Positions 18,174-26,996 of a DNA stretch of 64,000 nt are shown in pieces. Source of the DNA: Alcaligenaceae bacterium (GTDB lineage Bacteria > Pseudomonadota > Gammaproteobacteria > Burkholderiales > Burkholderiaceae_B); NCBI GenBank assembly GCA_013416395.1, contig JACCEP010000006.1, forward strand, positions 62,001-126,000, read 5' to 3'. The position numbers and the translations under genes are program-made. Position 1 is the stretch's first letter; every line of letters begins with the position of its first letter. The notes beneath the pieces were generated by a model. It saw only the letters and a list, made by a program, of their open reading frames with translations, did no database searches and was not told where the DNA came from.

Positions 18174-18854
18174 TTACGAAAACCGTTTTTGACAAATATG
18201 CTCGAAGGCGCTGCGTATGTCACTTTGAAGTGCATCGCGCGCTGAACTGGCGTCGCCGGCCTCAAGTGCGTCTATCATTTTTTCATGATGGACCACAGCG
18301 ATTTTGTTTTCTGTTCTCTCTGAACCGATATGCAAATCGTAGTTGAGGATAGGGCCTATTCTAAGCCACAGGCTTTCAATAATTTTGACCAGCATGGGCA
18401 TGCCTGCGGCTTCATAAATCGCAAAGTGCAGTTTTTTGTTTAATTGCACGACGTTGGCCATGTCTTTGCCCGGCGGGCCCATTTCATCAGCGAGTGCGTT
18501 GCTCAGCCTGCGTAGCTCACTTAGCAAGTCGGGCGTTACATGTTGCGTCGCCTGTTCCACCGCGTAACCCTCAACCTGCAGGCGTATTTCTGTAATTTCA
18601 CGGAACTGCTGTGCATTGAGGGTGGGCACGCGCACTGAGCGATTGGGCGCCACCTCAAGTGCCTGGTCGGCCACCAGTTGATAAACCGCTTCGCGCACGG
18701 GCATCACGCTTACACCAAGTGCTTCTGCCGTTGAGCGCAAAGAAAGTTGCTCACCGGGCATGACGCGTCCTGTCAGCAAAAGCTCTTTAATTTGTGCGAG
18801 CGCATTGGAGCCCAGTGTCTCTCTTCGCGGAGGTGGTTTAAGTGCGAAAGTCAT
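18174..18854 (-). CDS. GntR-family regulator with FCD domain
   Basis: A 226-residue regulator. The N-terminal winged helix (about residues 10-75) contains GEQLSLRSTAEALGVSVMPVREAVYQLVADQAL. The C-terminal part is a helical FCD ligand-binding domain with metal-binding positions in REITEIRLQVEGYAVE and a HHEKMIDALEAGDASSARDA segment. It lies upstream of an adenine deaminase gene on the same strand and diverges from an SDR/BKACE catabolic cluster. A TGTGATC-rich palindromic site stands in the divergent gap, so it probably controls one or both transcripts. Confidence 0.92.
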   Translation of the reverse strand: MTFALKPPPRRETLGSNALAQIKELLLTGRVMPGEQLSLRSTAEALGVSVMPVREAVYQLVADQALEVAPNRSVRVPTLNAQQFREITEIRLQVEGYAVEQATQHVTPDLLSELRRLSNALADEMGPPGKDMANVVQLNKKLHFAIYEAAGMPMLVKIIESLWLRIGPILNYDLHIGSERTENKIAVVHHEKMIDALEAGDASSARDALQSDIRSAFEHICQKRFS

Positions 18855-18880
18855 GCTTTTGGCCCTAGGGTAATTACTGA

Positions 18881-18899
18881 CTGTGATCTGTGATCACAG
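18881..18899. promoter_or_regulatory. Probable GntR operator
   Basis: CTGTGATCACAG (18888-18899) is a perfect 12-bp palindrome, and CTGTGATC at 18881-18888 repeats its left half. It lies 27 bases from the regulator start in the divergent intergenic region. FadR-subfamily GntR proteins commonly bind short TGTnnnACA-like palindromes. Confidence 0.6.
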
Positions 18900-19048
18900 T
18901 TGGATAGTATAACGAGGATATTTACGCTGTAGTGTGAAACGTGAAGAACGTAACAGCTAACGAAAACGCGCAACGCATAGTGATAGTGTGCGGGCTGCTG
19001 GTAAATCTTGATTTCCGTAAACAACAACTCTGGGTATGAGGAACAGCA

Positions 19049-19831
19049 ATGTTTGAAGACGTAAGTATGAAGGGCAAAAAGGTACTGATCACTGCAGGGG
19101 CAGGCGGTTTGGGCTTGGAGATGGCGCGGGTATTTGTGTCGGCTGGTTCCGACGTGTTTATCTGTGATATTAATGAAGAGCTGCTAGCTCACGCCCGCAA
19201 AGAACTGCCTCATGTTCATACGTGCGTGGCAGACGTGTCAGATGAGAAAAACGTCGCCGCATTGTTTGAGGCGGTGCAAACCAGTCTCGGTGGGCTAGAT
19301 GTACTGGTGAACAATGCCGGTATTGCCGGGCCGACAGGGTATGTCGAAACCCTTAGCCTCAGCGATTGGGAACGTACTCTCGCCGTCAATATCACGGGCC
19401 AGTTTCTTTGTGCACGTTTGGCCGTGCCCATGCTCAGAAAGTCAGATGCAGGGGTAATGATTAATCTTTCTTCGGCGGCAGGGCATCTTGGCTTTGCAGG
19501 GCGGTCGGCCTATTCAGCCTCCAAGTGGGCTGTCGTGGGCTTTACCAAAACCCTGGCCATTGAACTGGGGAAAGATGGCATACGCGTCAATGCGATTTTG
19601 CCGGGTGCGGTTGAGGGGCCGCGCATACGCGCCGTTATTGCGGCCAAAGCCAAAACGCTCGGGCGTCCGGAGCAAGAGGTTGCGGACCAGTACGAGCAGC
19701 AAGCTTCGCTGGGTCGTATGGTGTCGGCACGCGATATTGCCAATATGGTCTTGTTTACGGCCAGTGGTGCGGCCGCTAGCGTAAGTGGTCAGGCTCTGGT
19801 GGTCGATGGCCATACGCAGTCTTTGGTCTGA
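19049..19831 (+). CDS. SDR-family dehydrogenase
   Basis: A 260-residue classical short-chain dehydrogenase. The cofactor loop is TAGAGGLGLEMA, the NNAG motif is VNNAGIAG, the catalytic Ser is in INLSSAAG and the YxxxK is AYSASKWAVVGF. The aspartate in FICDINEE suggests NAD(H) preference. It starts the rightward cluster and is followed 17 bases later by a 3-hydroxyacyl-CoA dehydrogenase-like gene. Substrate unknown; a hydroxy acid or polyol related to the BKACE substrate is likely. Confidence 0.92.
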   Translation: MFEDVSMKGKKVLITAGAGGLGLEMARVFVSAGSDVFICDINEELLAHARKELPHVHTCVADVSDEKNVAALFEAVQTSLGGLDVLVNNAGIAGPTGYVETLSLSDWERTLAVNITGQFLCARLAVPMLRKSDAGVMINLSSAAGHLGFAGRSAYSASKWAVVGFTKTLAIELGKDGIRVNAILPGAVEGPRIRAVIAAKAKTLGRPEQEVADQYEQQASLGRMVSARDIANMVLFTASGAAASVSGQALVVDGHTQSLV

Positions 19832-19848
19832 TTCCGGAGAAACCTACC

Positions 19849-20787
19849 ATGCAAATTGCTGTTATTGGTGCTGGCCTTATTGGTCAAGCGTGGGCCATCG
19901 TCTTTGCGCGAGGCGGGTGTGAGGTCAAGCTGTGGGATGGTAACCCTGCCGCCCTGGCTCAGGCCGTAAAGCTTATTGATCAACTTGCCCATACGCTGCA
20001 GGAGCGCGGTCTGCTGGGTGATGCATCAACAGTCGTCAACCGAATTGTTGCGGCGAGCTCGCTCGAGCAGGCGCTGGAGGGTGTCGATTATGTACAAGAA
20101 AACCTGCCCGAAAAAGTAGAGATAAAGAAAGAAATTTACCGTCGCATGGATGCACTGGTGGGGCCTGAAGTCATACTGGCCAGTTCTACGTCAAGCATAC
20201 CTGCGTCAGCGTTTACGCAAGACTTGCCAGGGCGTGGCAGGTGTCTGGTCGCGCATCCGGTCAACCCGCCTTATCTGATTCCTGTGGTTGAATTGTGCGG
20301 GGCGCCATGGACGCAGGCAGACGTCATCGACCGCGCGTCCCAGATCATGACTGAGGTCGGCCAGAAACCCGTGCGCGTCAATCACGAGGTGGAAGGGTTT
20401 GTGTTGAACCGCCTTCAGGGCGCGCTGTTGCGTGAGGCCTTCAAGCTGGTGCAAAGCGGTTGCGTCAGCGTCGAAGACCTTGATGTAACTGTCAAAGAAG
20501 GCCTTGGGCTGCGCTGGTCGTTTATGGGCCCGTTTGAAACCATTGATCTGAACGCTCCGGAGGGGGTTCGCGATTACTGCGCCCGCTACGGTGATATGTA
20601 CACGTCAATCGGACAGCAGCAAACCTCAACCGACGCGTGGAGCGAAGAAACCATAGCCGTCATCGACACCCAGCGCCGCGAACTGCTGGCGAAAGAGCGC
20701 TTGCTCGATAGACGCGTTTGGCGCGATGAACGCTTGATGGCGCTGATGCAACACAAAAAAACCATGAATGAGTCTGAACGCACGTGA
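19849..20787 (+). CDS. Lambda-crystallin-type 3-hydroxyacyl-CoA dehydrogenase family protein
   Basis: A 312-residue NAD-dependent dehydrogenase. The N terminus has GAGLIGQAWAIVFARGG (Rossmann loop); a catalytic-region Ser is in SSTSSIPAS and the His in AHPVNPPYLIPVVELCG. The HPVNPPYLIP form marks the lambda-crystallin / L-gulonate 3-dehydrogenase / carnitine dehydrogenase branch, which acts on free beta-hydroxy acids and not on fatty acyl-CoA. The product would be a beta-keto acid, exactly the class of substrate taken by the BKACE enzyme encoded next. GGAG precedes the ATG. Confidence 0.92.
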   Translation: MQIAVIGAGLIGQAWAIVFARGGCEVKLWDGNPAALAQAVKLIDQLAHTLQERGLLGDASTVVNRIVAASSLEQALEGVDYVQENLPEKVEIKKEIYRRMDALVGPEVILASSTSSIPASAFTQDLPGRGRCLVAHPVNPPYLIPVVELCGAPWTQADVIDRASQIMTEVGQKPVRVNHEVEGFVLNRLQGALLREAFKLVQSGCVSVEDLDVTVKEGLGLRWSFMGPFETIDLNAPEGVRDYCARYGDMYTSIGQQQTSTDAWSEETIAVIDTQRRELLAKERLLDRRVWRDERLMALMQHKKTMNESERT

Positions 20788-20913
20788 TCGTGCGCCGGGC
20801 TCATCCGAGTTCGAGGATCGTATCAGCGACGACATATCACCCCGGGCGGTTACACAGAATTTTTTACACCCTCGGCTCATCACATTCTATTTAGCTTCTG
20901 ATTAGGACCTACC

Positions 20914-21846
20914 ATGGCCAGCAAACGTAAAGTAATCATTACCTGCGCCGTAACCGGCGCAATTCACACCCCAAGCATGTCGCCAAACCTGCCTGTTACG
21001 GCGGATGAGATCGCCGAAGCTGCCATTGCTGCCGCCGAGGCGGGTGCGGCTATTTTGCATCTGCATGCGCGTGATCCCAAAGATGGCAAGCCCACTCAAG
21101 ATCCCGAAGCGTTCAGACCATTTTTAAACAAAATCAAAGCTGCCACCACCGCCGTGGTCAATATCACGACAGGTGGCAGCCCGCACATGACGGTTGAAGA
21201 GCGCATGCGACCGGCCATGGAGTTCAAACCCGAAGTGGCGTCACTGAACATGGGGTCGATGAACTTTGGCCTTTTCCCCATGCTTGAGCGTTTCAAGACG
21301 TTTGAGCATGATTGGGAGCGTCAACACCTTGAAAACAGCCGTGACCTGATCTTCAAGAATACATACAAAGACATCGAAACCATTTTGCGTAAAGGTGCTG
21401 ACAACGGCACGCGTTTCGAGTTTGAGTGTTACGACATCAGCCACCTCTACAATCTTGCACACTTCATGGATCGCGGGCTTGTCCAGAGCCCACCGTTTAT
21501 CCAATCTGTGTTTGGTATTTTGGGCGGCATAGGGCCCGACCCTGAAGACCTCATGCACATGCGTCGCACGGCAGACAGGCTGTTTGGTGACAACTACCTG
21601 TGGTCAATACTTGGTGCTGGCCGTAACCAGATCCCCCTGGCCACCATGGGTGCGGCCATGGGCTCCAACGTACGAGTGGGGCTTGAAGACTCATTGTGGA
21701 TCGGCCCCGGGCAGCTTGCCTCATCCAATGCCGAGCAGGTAAAGCGCATTCGCATTATTCTTGAAGCGCTCAATCTTGACATCGCCACGCCCGATGATGC
21801 ACGCGCCATGCTGCAGCTTAAAGGCGGCGACAAGGTTAACTTCTGA
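20914..21846 (+). CDS. Beta-keto acid cleavage enzyme (BKACE, DUF849)
   Basis: A 310-residue TIM-barrel protein of the BKACE family (founder: 3-keto-5-aminohexanoate cleavage enzyme). The zinc-binding pair is in ILHLHARDPKDG (His about 49 and 51), with the family segments ITCAVTGAIHTPSMSPNLPV, NITTGGSP and FEFECYDISHLYNL. Members condense a beta-keto acid with acetyl-CoA and split it to acetoacetate and a CoA ester. It lies 126 bases after the dehydrogenase and 9 bases before another SDR gene. The specific keto acid cannot be read from the sequence; carnitine-, gulonate- or amino-acid-like substrates are possible. Confidence 0.93.
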   Translation: MASKRKVIITCAVTGAIHTPSMSPNLPVTADEIAEAAIAAAEAGAAILHLHARDPKDGKPTQDPEAFRPFLNKIKAATTAVVNITTGGSPHMTVEERMRPAMEFKPEVASLNMGSMNFGLFPMLERFKTFEHDWERQHLENSRDLIFKNTYKDIETILRKGADNGTRFEFECYDISHLYNLAHFMDRGLVQSPPFIQSVFGILGGIGPDPEDLMHMRRTADRLFGDNYLWSILGAGRNQIPLATMGAAMGSNVRVGLEDSLWIGPGQLASSNAEQVKRIRIILEALNLDIATPDDARAMLQLKGGDKVNF

Positions 21847-21855
21847 GGACGGTGT

Positions 21856-22611
21856 ATGTTTGATTTCAGCGGGCAGGTCGCCCTGATTACGGGCTCATCG
21901 CGTGGCATAGGTTTAGCGGCGGCCCGCGCGCTGGGACAGCAGGGTGCTGAAGTGGTGCTCAATGGGCGCGATGCTGCACAACTGGACGCGGCTGCCGCCA
22001 GTTTGCGCGATGAGGGTATTGCCGCACATGTGGCGTGTTTCGATATCGCGGAAGTTGACAAGGCCATTGAAGCTGTGGAGCGCGTCAGAGATAAGCTCGG
22101 AAAGATAGACGTGTTTTTTGCCAATGCGGGCATACAGCATCGCGAACCACTGCTGTCTTTTCCGCTGCACGACTTTGAACGCGTTGTCTTTACCAACCTT
22201 ACTGCGCAGTGGGCCTTGGCACGGCATATCGCTGCGGCTATGGTGGCACAAGAATACGGCCGCATTGTGTTCACAGGTTCAATTACCGCGATATTGGGGC
22301 GTAAAGATATCACCGCCTATACGGCAGCCAAGGCAGCCATGCATGGTTTGGTGCGGCAGTGGTCTGCAGAGTTTGCCGACTCGGGTGTCACCGTCAACGC
22401 GATAGCGCCGGGGTATATCAAGACTGAGCTGACTAAAAAGTTGTGGGACGATCAGTCATTTAATACGTGGTTGCAAGGCCGTACTCCTCAGGAACGCTGG
22501 GGCGACCCTGAGGATATTGCGTCGGCGGTTGTGTTTCTGGCTGCTCGTGAGTCGCGCTTTGTGACGGGGCAGATACTTGCAGTGGACGGGGGGCTGTCTT
22601 CGACGATGTAA
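21856..22611 (+). CDS. SDR-family dehydrogenase (gluconate 5-dehydrogenase-like)
   Basis: A 251-residue SDR with TGSSRGIGLAAAR, the NAG motif (FANAGIQHREPL), FTGSITAILG and YTAAKAAMHGLV. The basic NGRD segment after strand 2 suggests NADP(H). The C terminus GQILAVDGGLSSTM is standard. It is the last gene of the GntR-flanked cluster, 9 bases after BKACE, and ends convergently with glk. Overall pattern is closest to gluconate 5-dehydrogenases, which is only a similarity judgement. Confidence 0.92.
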   Translation: MFDFSGQVALITGSSRGIGLAAARALGQQGAEVVLNGRDAAQLDAAAASLRDEGIAAHVACFDIAEVDKAIEAVERVRDKLGKIDVFFANAGIQHREPLLSFPLHDFERVVFTNLTAQWALARHIAAAMVAQEYGRIVFTGSITAILGRKDITAYTAAKAAMHGLVRQWSAEFADSGVTVNAIAPGYIKTELTKKLWDDQSFNTWLQGRTPQERWGDPEDIASAVVFLAARESRFVTGQILAVDGGLSSTM

Positions 22612-22638
22612 GCGGTAGTCGTTGAACAGTTTGCAAGC

Positions 22639-23613
22639 TTAGCCGCCAGCGCTCTCATACGCGGCGGCGCCCAGCAGTGCGGGTTGTTTGCTTTGAATGA
22701 CGTATACCGGGATGGCAGCCAGGTAAGATGAAAATCGGCCCTTGTTTTCAAACCGGGCACGAAAGGGCGACTGCGCAAAATAGCTGCCCAGTCGCTTGAT
22801 GATGCCGCCACCAATGTATACACCGGCGCGTGCGCCCAGGGTAACGGCGAGGTTGCTGGCAACCGTACCCAGTATGGCGCACAGTGTGTCCAGTGCTTCG
22901 CGGCACAGGGGGTCTGTGTTGGCAATGGCGTGTTCACTGATATCAGACGGCGTGTATTTTTCTGGTGATTGCCCTTGTGCACGGCACAATGATTCATAAA
23001 TGAAAACCAGGCCGGGCCCCGAAACCAGGCGCTCAACCGATACGTGACCGTATTCGTCACGCGCCTCACGCCAGAGTATGAGCTCTTGCTCGTTTTCTGG
23101 CGAAAAGCTGACATGACCACCTTCAGCCGCCAGTGGCACAAAGCTGCCTTGTGGCGTGGGTATTAGGGCAGATACCCCCAGGCCGGTGCCAGGCCCCAGT
23201 ACGGCCATGGGTGTGTTTTTAGCGCCCGGGCCACCACCAACCTGCGTTAGCTCGTTGCTGGGTAGATGGGGCAAAGAAAGGGCGAGTGCGGTGAAGTCAT
23301 TGATGACGTGCATATGCTTCAGGCCGAGTGCCTTGCGCGTTTGTTCGATGGAAAATGACCATGGGTGATTCGTCATTTTGATCTGATCGCCAAGTACTGG
23401 GTTGGCAATGCCAATGACGGCCGTTTCTACCCCTGGGTTGCCGTGTTGGCTGAGGTAGTGGTGTATGGCAGCGTCGATGGATGGGAAATCGTCACTTGCC
23501 AGCACACTGATGTGTTTAATATCGTTTACCGACGAACACAAGGCAAAGCGGGCATGGGTGCCGCCAATATCAGCCACAAGGCGTAGGGGTTTAGTTGTGC
23601 CAGTAGATATCAC
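22639..23613 (-). CDS. glk: Glucokinase
   Basis: A 324-residue ROK-distinct, E. coli-type glucokinase. ATP-binding segments VADIGGTHARFALC and VLGPGTGLGVSALI, the glucose-contact stretch VINDFTALA and ISFSPENEQE-like GHVSFSPENEQELILW are present. It phosphorylates glucose to glucose 6-phosphate. The start is GTG at 23613, with CGGAG six bases upstream, so it overlaps the end of pgl by 23 bases. Third gene of the leftward zwf-pgl-glk operon, feeding glucose into the oxidative pentose phosphate and Entner-Doudoroff routes. Confidence 0.94.
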   Translation of the reverse strand: MISTGTTKPLRLVADIGGTHARFALCSSVNDIKHISVLASDDFPSIDAAIHHYLSQHGNPGVETAVIGIANPVLGDQIKMTNHPWSFSIEQTRKALGLKHMHVINDFTALALSLPHLPSNELTQVGGGPGAKNTPMAVLGPGTGLGVSALIPTPQGSFVPLAAEGGHVSFSPENEQELILWREARDEYGHVSVERLVSGPGLVFIYESLCRAQGQSPEKYTPSDISEHAIANTDPLCREALDTLCAILGTVASNLAVTLGARAGVYIGGGIIKRLGSYFAQSPFRARFENKGRFSSYLAAIPVYVIQSKQPALLGAAAYESAGG

Positions 23614-24265
23614 AGGGGACTCCGGTTTGGGTCACTACGTAGCTGATAGGCAGGGCGGGTGTTGGCTTGATGCTGGCCTTTTCGAGTACCTGGCGTTTGA
23701 CCGGGCCATTGATGGCAATCACGATTTTCTGGGCTGAAAGTATGGCAGGCAATGTCATGCTGATGCGTTCGTGTGGCGCACTGGGCGGGGTAACGTGCAG
23801 ATAGCGCTGTGTGGTGTCGGGGGCAAGGCCCTCATGCAGTTGTGCGGCCTCCGGAAACAGCGAGGCAGTATGGCCATCGTCGCCCATGCCCAGTATGGCC
23901 AGCGTAATGTTTTCATGCCGCTGGCTGTTGGCCAGGTTTACACACTCCGCCAGGTTTGTACTGGTGACCAGACCATAAAACCGCGCATTGGCCGCTTTGT
24001 CACGTAATAGGTGCAATTGCACCAGGTTTTCATTGCTGTCGGGGTCGTCTACCGGCACAAAACGCTCATCGACCAGCATTATGTCAACAGCGGGCCAGGG
24101 CAGGTCTATGGTGCTTAATGCCTCAAAGAGGGGGATGGGCGATTTGCCGCCTGAAACGGCCAGCCCGGCGCGCCCCGTTTTCTCGATGTCTGCTTCCAAA
24201 GAATTGGCAACATAACGAGCAAGCGCATTAATGTAGTCGGACGCTGAGGCAAATTCATGCCACAT
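23591..24265 (-). CDS. pgl: 6-phosphogluconolactonase
   Basis: A 224-residue DevB/SOL-type lactonase. Key motifs: LAVSGGKSPIPLFEAL, DIMLVDERFVPVDDPDSN and LAILGMGDDGHTASLFP. It hydrolyses 6-phosphogluconolactone to 6-phosphogluconate. The ATG at 24265 is preceded by GGAGACC and lies one base after the zwf stop; longer in-frame starts would lie within zwf. Confidence 0.95.
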   Translation of the reverse strand: MWHEFASASDYINALARYVANSLEADIEKTGRAGLAVSGGKSPIPLFEALSTIDLPWPAVDIMLVDERFVPVDDPDSNENLVQLHLLRDKAANARFYGLVTSTNLAECVNLANSQRHENITLAILGMGDDGHTASLFPEAAQLHEGLAPDTTQRYLHVTPPSAPHERISMTLPAILSAQKIVIAINGPVKRQVLEKASIKPTPALPISYVVTQTGVPCDIYWHN

Positions 24266-24266
24266 T

Positions 24267-25727
24267 TTAGGTCTCCTCTTGCCAGGTTGCGCCTGCGCGC
24301 GACAGCAGCCCGCTGGAGGCTGCGGGCCCCCAACTGCCGGCAGTATAGGTTTTGGGGGCAATAGAATGCCTGTCCCAGCAGGCCAGTATAGGCTCTACCC
24401 AGCTCCATGCCTGGGCCTGTTCGTCGCCGCGCATGAACAGGGCGAGACGGCCGCGGATGACATCAAGCAGAAGACGTTCGTACGCGTCGGCGCGCGGCGC
24501 CTTGAACATAGTCTGAAAATCAAGATTCAGATAGGTAGATTGCAGGCTCATGGTGTCGCCCGGCTTTTTGGTCATGAAATGCAGCCGTACGCTTTCGGTG
24601 GGCTGCAGCCTGATCACCAGCTTGTTGCCGGCTTGCTGGTCTACAGGAGCCGGAAACAATGCATGCGGTACATGGCGAAAATTGATCACAATCTCGGCCA
24701 CTCTTTCTTGCATGCGCTTTCCGGTGCGCAAGAAAAACGGCACGCCAGCCCAGCGCCAGTTGCTGATTTCGGCCTGCAGCGCTACAAAGGTTTCGGTGTT
24801 GCTGTCTGAAGCCACGTGGGGCTCGTCAAGGTATCCGGTTACGGCTTGACCACGAATGGCGCCGCTGCGGTATTGTCCGCGCACGGTCTTGGTTAAAACA
24901 TCTTCTGTACTGAAAGGTTTAAGCGACTTGAGCACCTTGAGCTTTTCATCGCGCACGGCATCTTCTGACATACTGGCTGGTGGCTCCATGGCCACCATGC
25001 ACAGCAACTGCAACAAGTGGCTTTGCAGCATGTCGCGCAGGGCCCCGGTGCGGTCATAAAACTCACCGCGTTCTTCAACGCCAAGCTCTTCGGCAATGGT
25101 AATTTGTACGTTGTCTATCCATTCGCGTCGCCACAGCGGCTCGAATAGCGTGTTGCCAAAACGTATGGCCAGCAGGTTTTGTACTGACTCTTTGCCCAGA
25201 TAATGATCAATGCGGTAGATTTGGCTTTCAGTAAACCACTGGCCGACAGCCTGATTAATGGCCGTCGATGACGCCAGATCATGGCCCAGAGGTTTTTCGA
25301 GCACTAGCCGTGTACCGGGGTGGTTAAGCCCGGCCTTGGCAAGATGCCCGCAGATCCCGGTAAATAAGTGCGGTGCGGTTGCCAGATAGTGCACGGTGAC
25401 GCGGTTGCTGTCGTGGCCCAAAATACCTGCCAGATGCGTGTAGTCTTCAGCGCGGTCGGCATCCAGCTTCAGGAAGTGGATACGGTCGGTAAAGCCTTGC
25501 CAGGTGCTTTCGTCGACGCCGTCTCCAAGCCTGGGCTTGACGCGCTCTTCAAGCAATGCCAGGTACGCTTCGTTGTTGACGGCTTTGCGACCAAGGGCAT
25601 AAATACGCCCGTCTTTATTAAGCGTGCCCGATTGATGGGCGTGAAAGAGCGCAGGGATCAACTTGCGTAGGGCCAAGTCGCCGGTACCCCCGAAAAAAAT
25701 GATGTCAAAGGCGGGTGTAGTGGCCAT
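24267..25727 (-). CDS. zwf: Glucose-6-phosphate 1-dehydrogenase
   Basis: A 486-residue enzyme. The cofactor site is FFGGTGDLALRKLIPALFH, the substrate site is RIDHYLGKESVQNLL with its conserved His and Lys, and NKLVIRLQP and DAYERLLLDV are family segments. Start ATG at 25727 has AGGAG five bases before it. It oxidises glucose 6-phosphate to the lactone. First gene of zwf-pgl-glk, divergent from a LacI regulator; the palindrome at 25878-25895 sits 150 bases upstream and may control it. Confidence 0.96.
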   Translation of the reverse strand: MATTPAFDIIFFGGTGDLALRKLIPALFHAHQSGTLNKDGRIYALGRKAVNNEAYLALLEERVKPRLGDGVDESTWQGFTDRIHFLKLDADRAEDYTHLAGILGHDSNRVTVHYLATAPHLFTGICGHLAKAGLNHPGTRLVLEKPLGHDLASSTAINQAVGQWFTESQIYRIDHYLGKESVQNLLAIRFGNTLFEPLWRREWIDNVQITIAEELGVEERGEFYDRTGALRDMLQSHLLQLLCMVAMEPPASMSEDAVRDEKLKVLKSLKPFSTEDVLTKTVRGQYRSGAIRGQAVTGYLDEPHVASDSNTETFVALQAEISNWRWAGVPFFLRTGKRMQERVAEIVINFRHVPHALFPAPVDQQAGNKLVIRLQPTESVRLHFMTKKPGDTMSLQSTYLNLDFQTMFKAPRADAYERLLLDVIRGRLALFMRGDEQAQAWSWVEPILACWDRHSIAPKTYTAGSWGPAASSGLLSRAGATWQEET

Positions 25728-25877
25728 GAGTCTCCTTTTTAGGCGGCGTGACGCTTTGCAGCGTACTAATGCAAACGCACCTACTGTCTGATTGTAATTT
25801 GATGACAGCCATAGAACCAGTCGGGTTCGATGTTTCAGGGTAAGTCCGCATGGGTGAGCGGCTCAACCCGATGTAAT

Positions 25878-25895
25878 AATGTAATCGATTACATT
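25878..25895. promoter_or_regulatory. Perfect 18-bp palindrome, probable LacI-family operator
   Basis: AATGTAATCGATTACATT is fully symmetric about a central CG, the usual layout of LacI/GalR operators. It lies in the gap between zwf (-) and a LacI-family gene (+), 64 bases before the latter's start. It could serve autoregulation, control of the sugar ABC operon and control of zwf-pgl-glk. Confidence 0.75.
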
Positions 25896-25958
25896 TTCAT
25901 GGGACAAGAGGGTGATAACCCCTTGCCATAGAAAAACTGCAGGAGATAATTTCTCGCC

Positions 25959-26996
25959 ATGGCAAAGCCATACTCCCGATCTGATCCGCGTGGCCGACAC
26001 GATCGCAGCGTATCGATAGCGCAAGTCGCTCAGCACGCCGGTGTTTCGGTGGCGACGGTTTCGCGTGTGCTAAATAGCAGTGAGGCCGTTCGCGAACATA
26101 CCCGTCAACACGTTATGGAGTCAGTACAGGTGCTGGGGTATAGGGTCAACCAGCTGGCACGCAGCCTGCGCACTGACGAAAGCCGTTTATTACTTGCATT
26201 GGTGCCTGATATCGACAATCCGTTTTATGCGCCTATCGTCCATGGTTTTAACGCGATTGTGCAAGAAAAGGGGTATTCAGTACTTTTGTGCGAGACGGGT
26301 GGCGACGCGCTGCGCGAGCGTCGTTACCTTGACCTGTTGTATTCGCGGCGTGCTGATGGTGCTGTCTGCCTTGACCCCGACACAGTGCAGAAGGCCATGG
26401 GTGGAGCCGCCATGCATTTTCCCTGGGTGGCGTGCTGTGAATATGATGAAAGCGTGGCTGTGCCCTATGTTGGCATTGATAATTGCACTGCGGCGCATGA
26501 CGCCGTGTCTTACCTGGTAGGGCAGGGGCATACACGTATAGCCTTCGTCAATTCTGATACCCGATTTATGTATGCGCGCGAACGTTTAAAGGGCTACCAA
26601 GACGCCCTGCAGCAAGTTAATATTGCCTGTCGGCCTGACTACTGTGTTCAGGTGCAGAGCCTGGATTTTGCTGCGGGTCGGCAAGCTGCCGCCAGCTTGT
26701 TGGCCCTTGATCAGCGGCCAACGGCTGTTTTTGCCGTGTCAGACACCTTGGCCATAGGGGTTATGCGCGGGCTTTACGATGCAGGCCTGCGTGTGCCAGA
26801 CGACATGGCCGTCATGGGCTTTGACGATATTGCCCTGGCACAGCAAACATGGCCGGCCCTGACAACAGTGGCCCAACCCATGCGTACGCTGGGCGAGCAA
26901 GCCGCATGGTTGCTGCTAAAACGGTTGGATGACGGCACGGGCACCCAGGGTGGTGTTGTGCTGCCGCATCGTCTTGTTATACGGGAGAGCGCGTAA
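25959..26996 (+). CDS. LacI-family transcriptional regulator of the sugar-uptake operon
   Basis: A 345-residue regulator. A basic N-terminal tail of about 17 residues precedes the helix-turn-helix SIAQVAQHAGVSVATVSRVL and hinge YRVNQLARSL. The periplasmic-binding-protein-like core includes LVPDIDNPFYAPIVHGF and MAVMGFDDIALAQQTWPALTTV. The next gene, a sugar ABC ATPase, begins in its stop codon (TAATG), so the regulator heads the operon it probably controls. The effector is likely the transported sugar or a phosphorylated product. Confidence 0.94.
   Translation: MAKPYSRSDPRGRHDRSVSIAQVAQHAGVSVATVSRVLNSSEAVREHTRQHVMESVQVLGYRVNQLARSLRTDESRLLLALVPDIDNPFYAPIVHGFNAIVQEKGYSVLLCETGGDALRERRYLDLLYSRRADGAVCLDPDTVQKAMGGAAMHFPWVACCEYDESVAVPYVGIDNCTAAHDAVSYLVGQGHTRIAFVNSDTRFMYARERLKGYQDALQQVNIACRPDYCVQVQSLDFAAGRQAAASLLALDQRPTAVFAVSDTLAIGVMRGLYDAGLRVPDDMAVMGFDDIALAQQTWPALTTVAQPMRTLGEQAAWLLLKRLDDGTGTQGGVVLPHRLVIRESA

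Noticed and set aside
21594-22313. 239-codon leftward frame
   Set aside because: Antisense to BKACE and the second SDR, with low-complexity Ser/Ala content.
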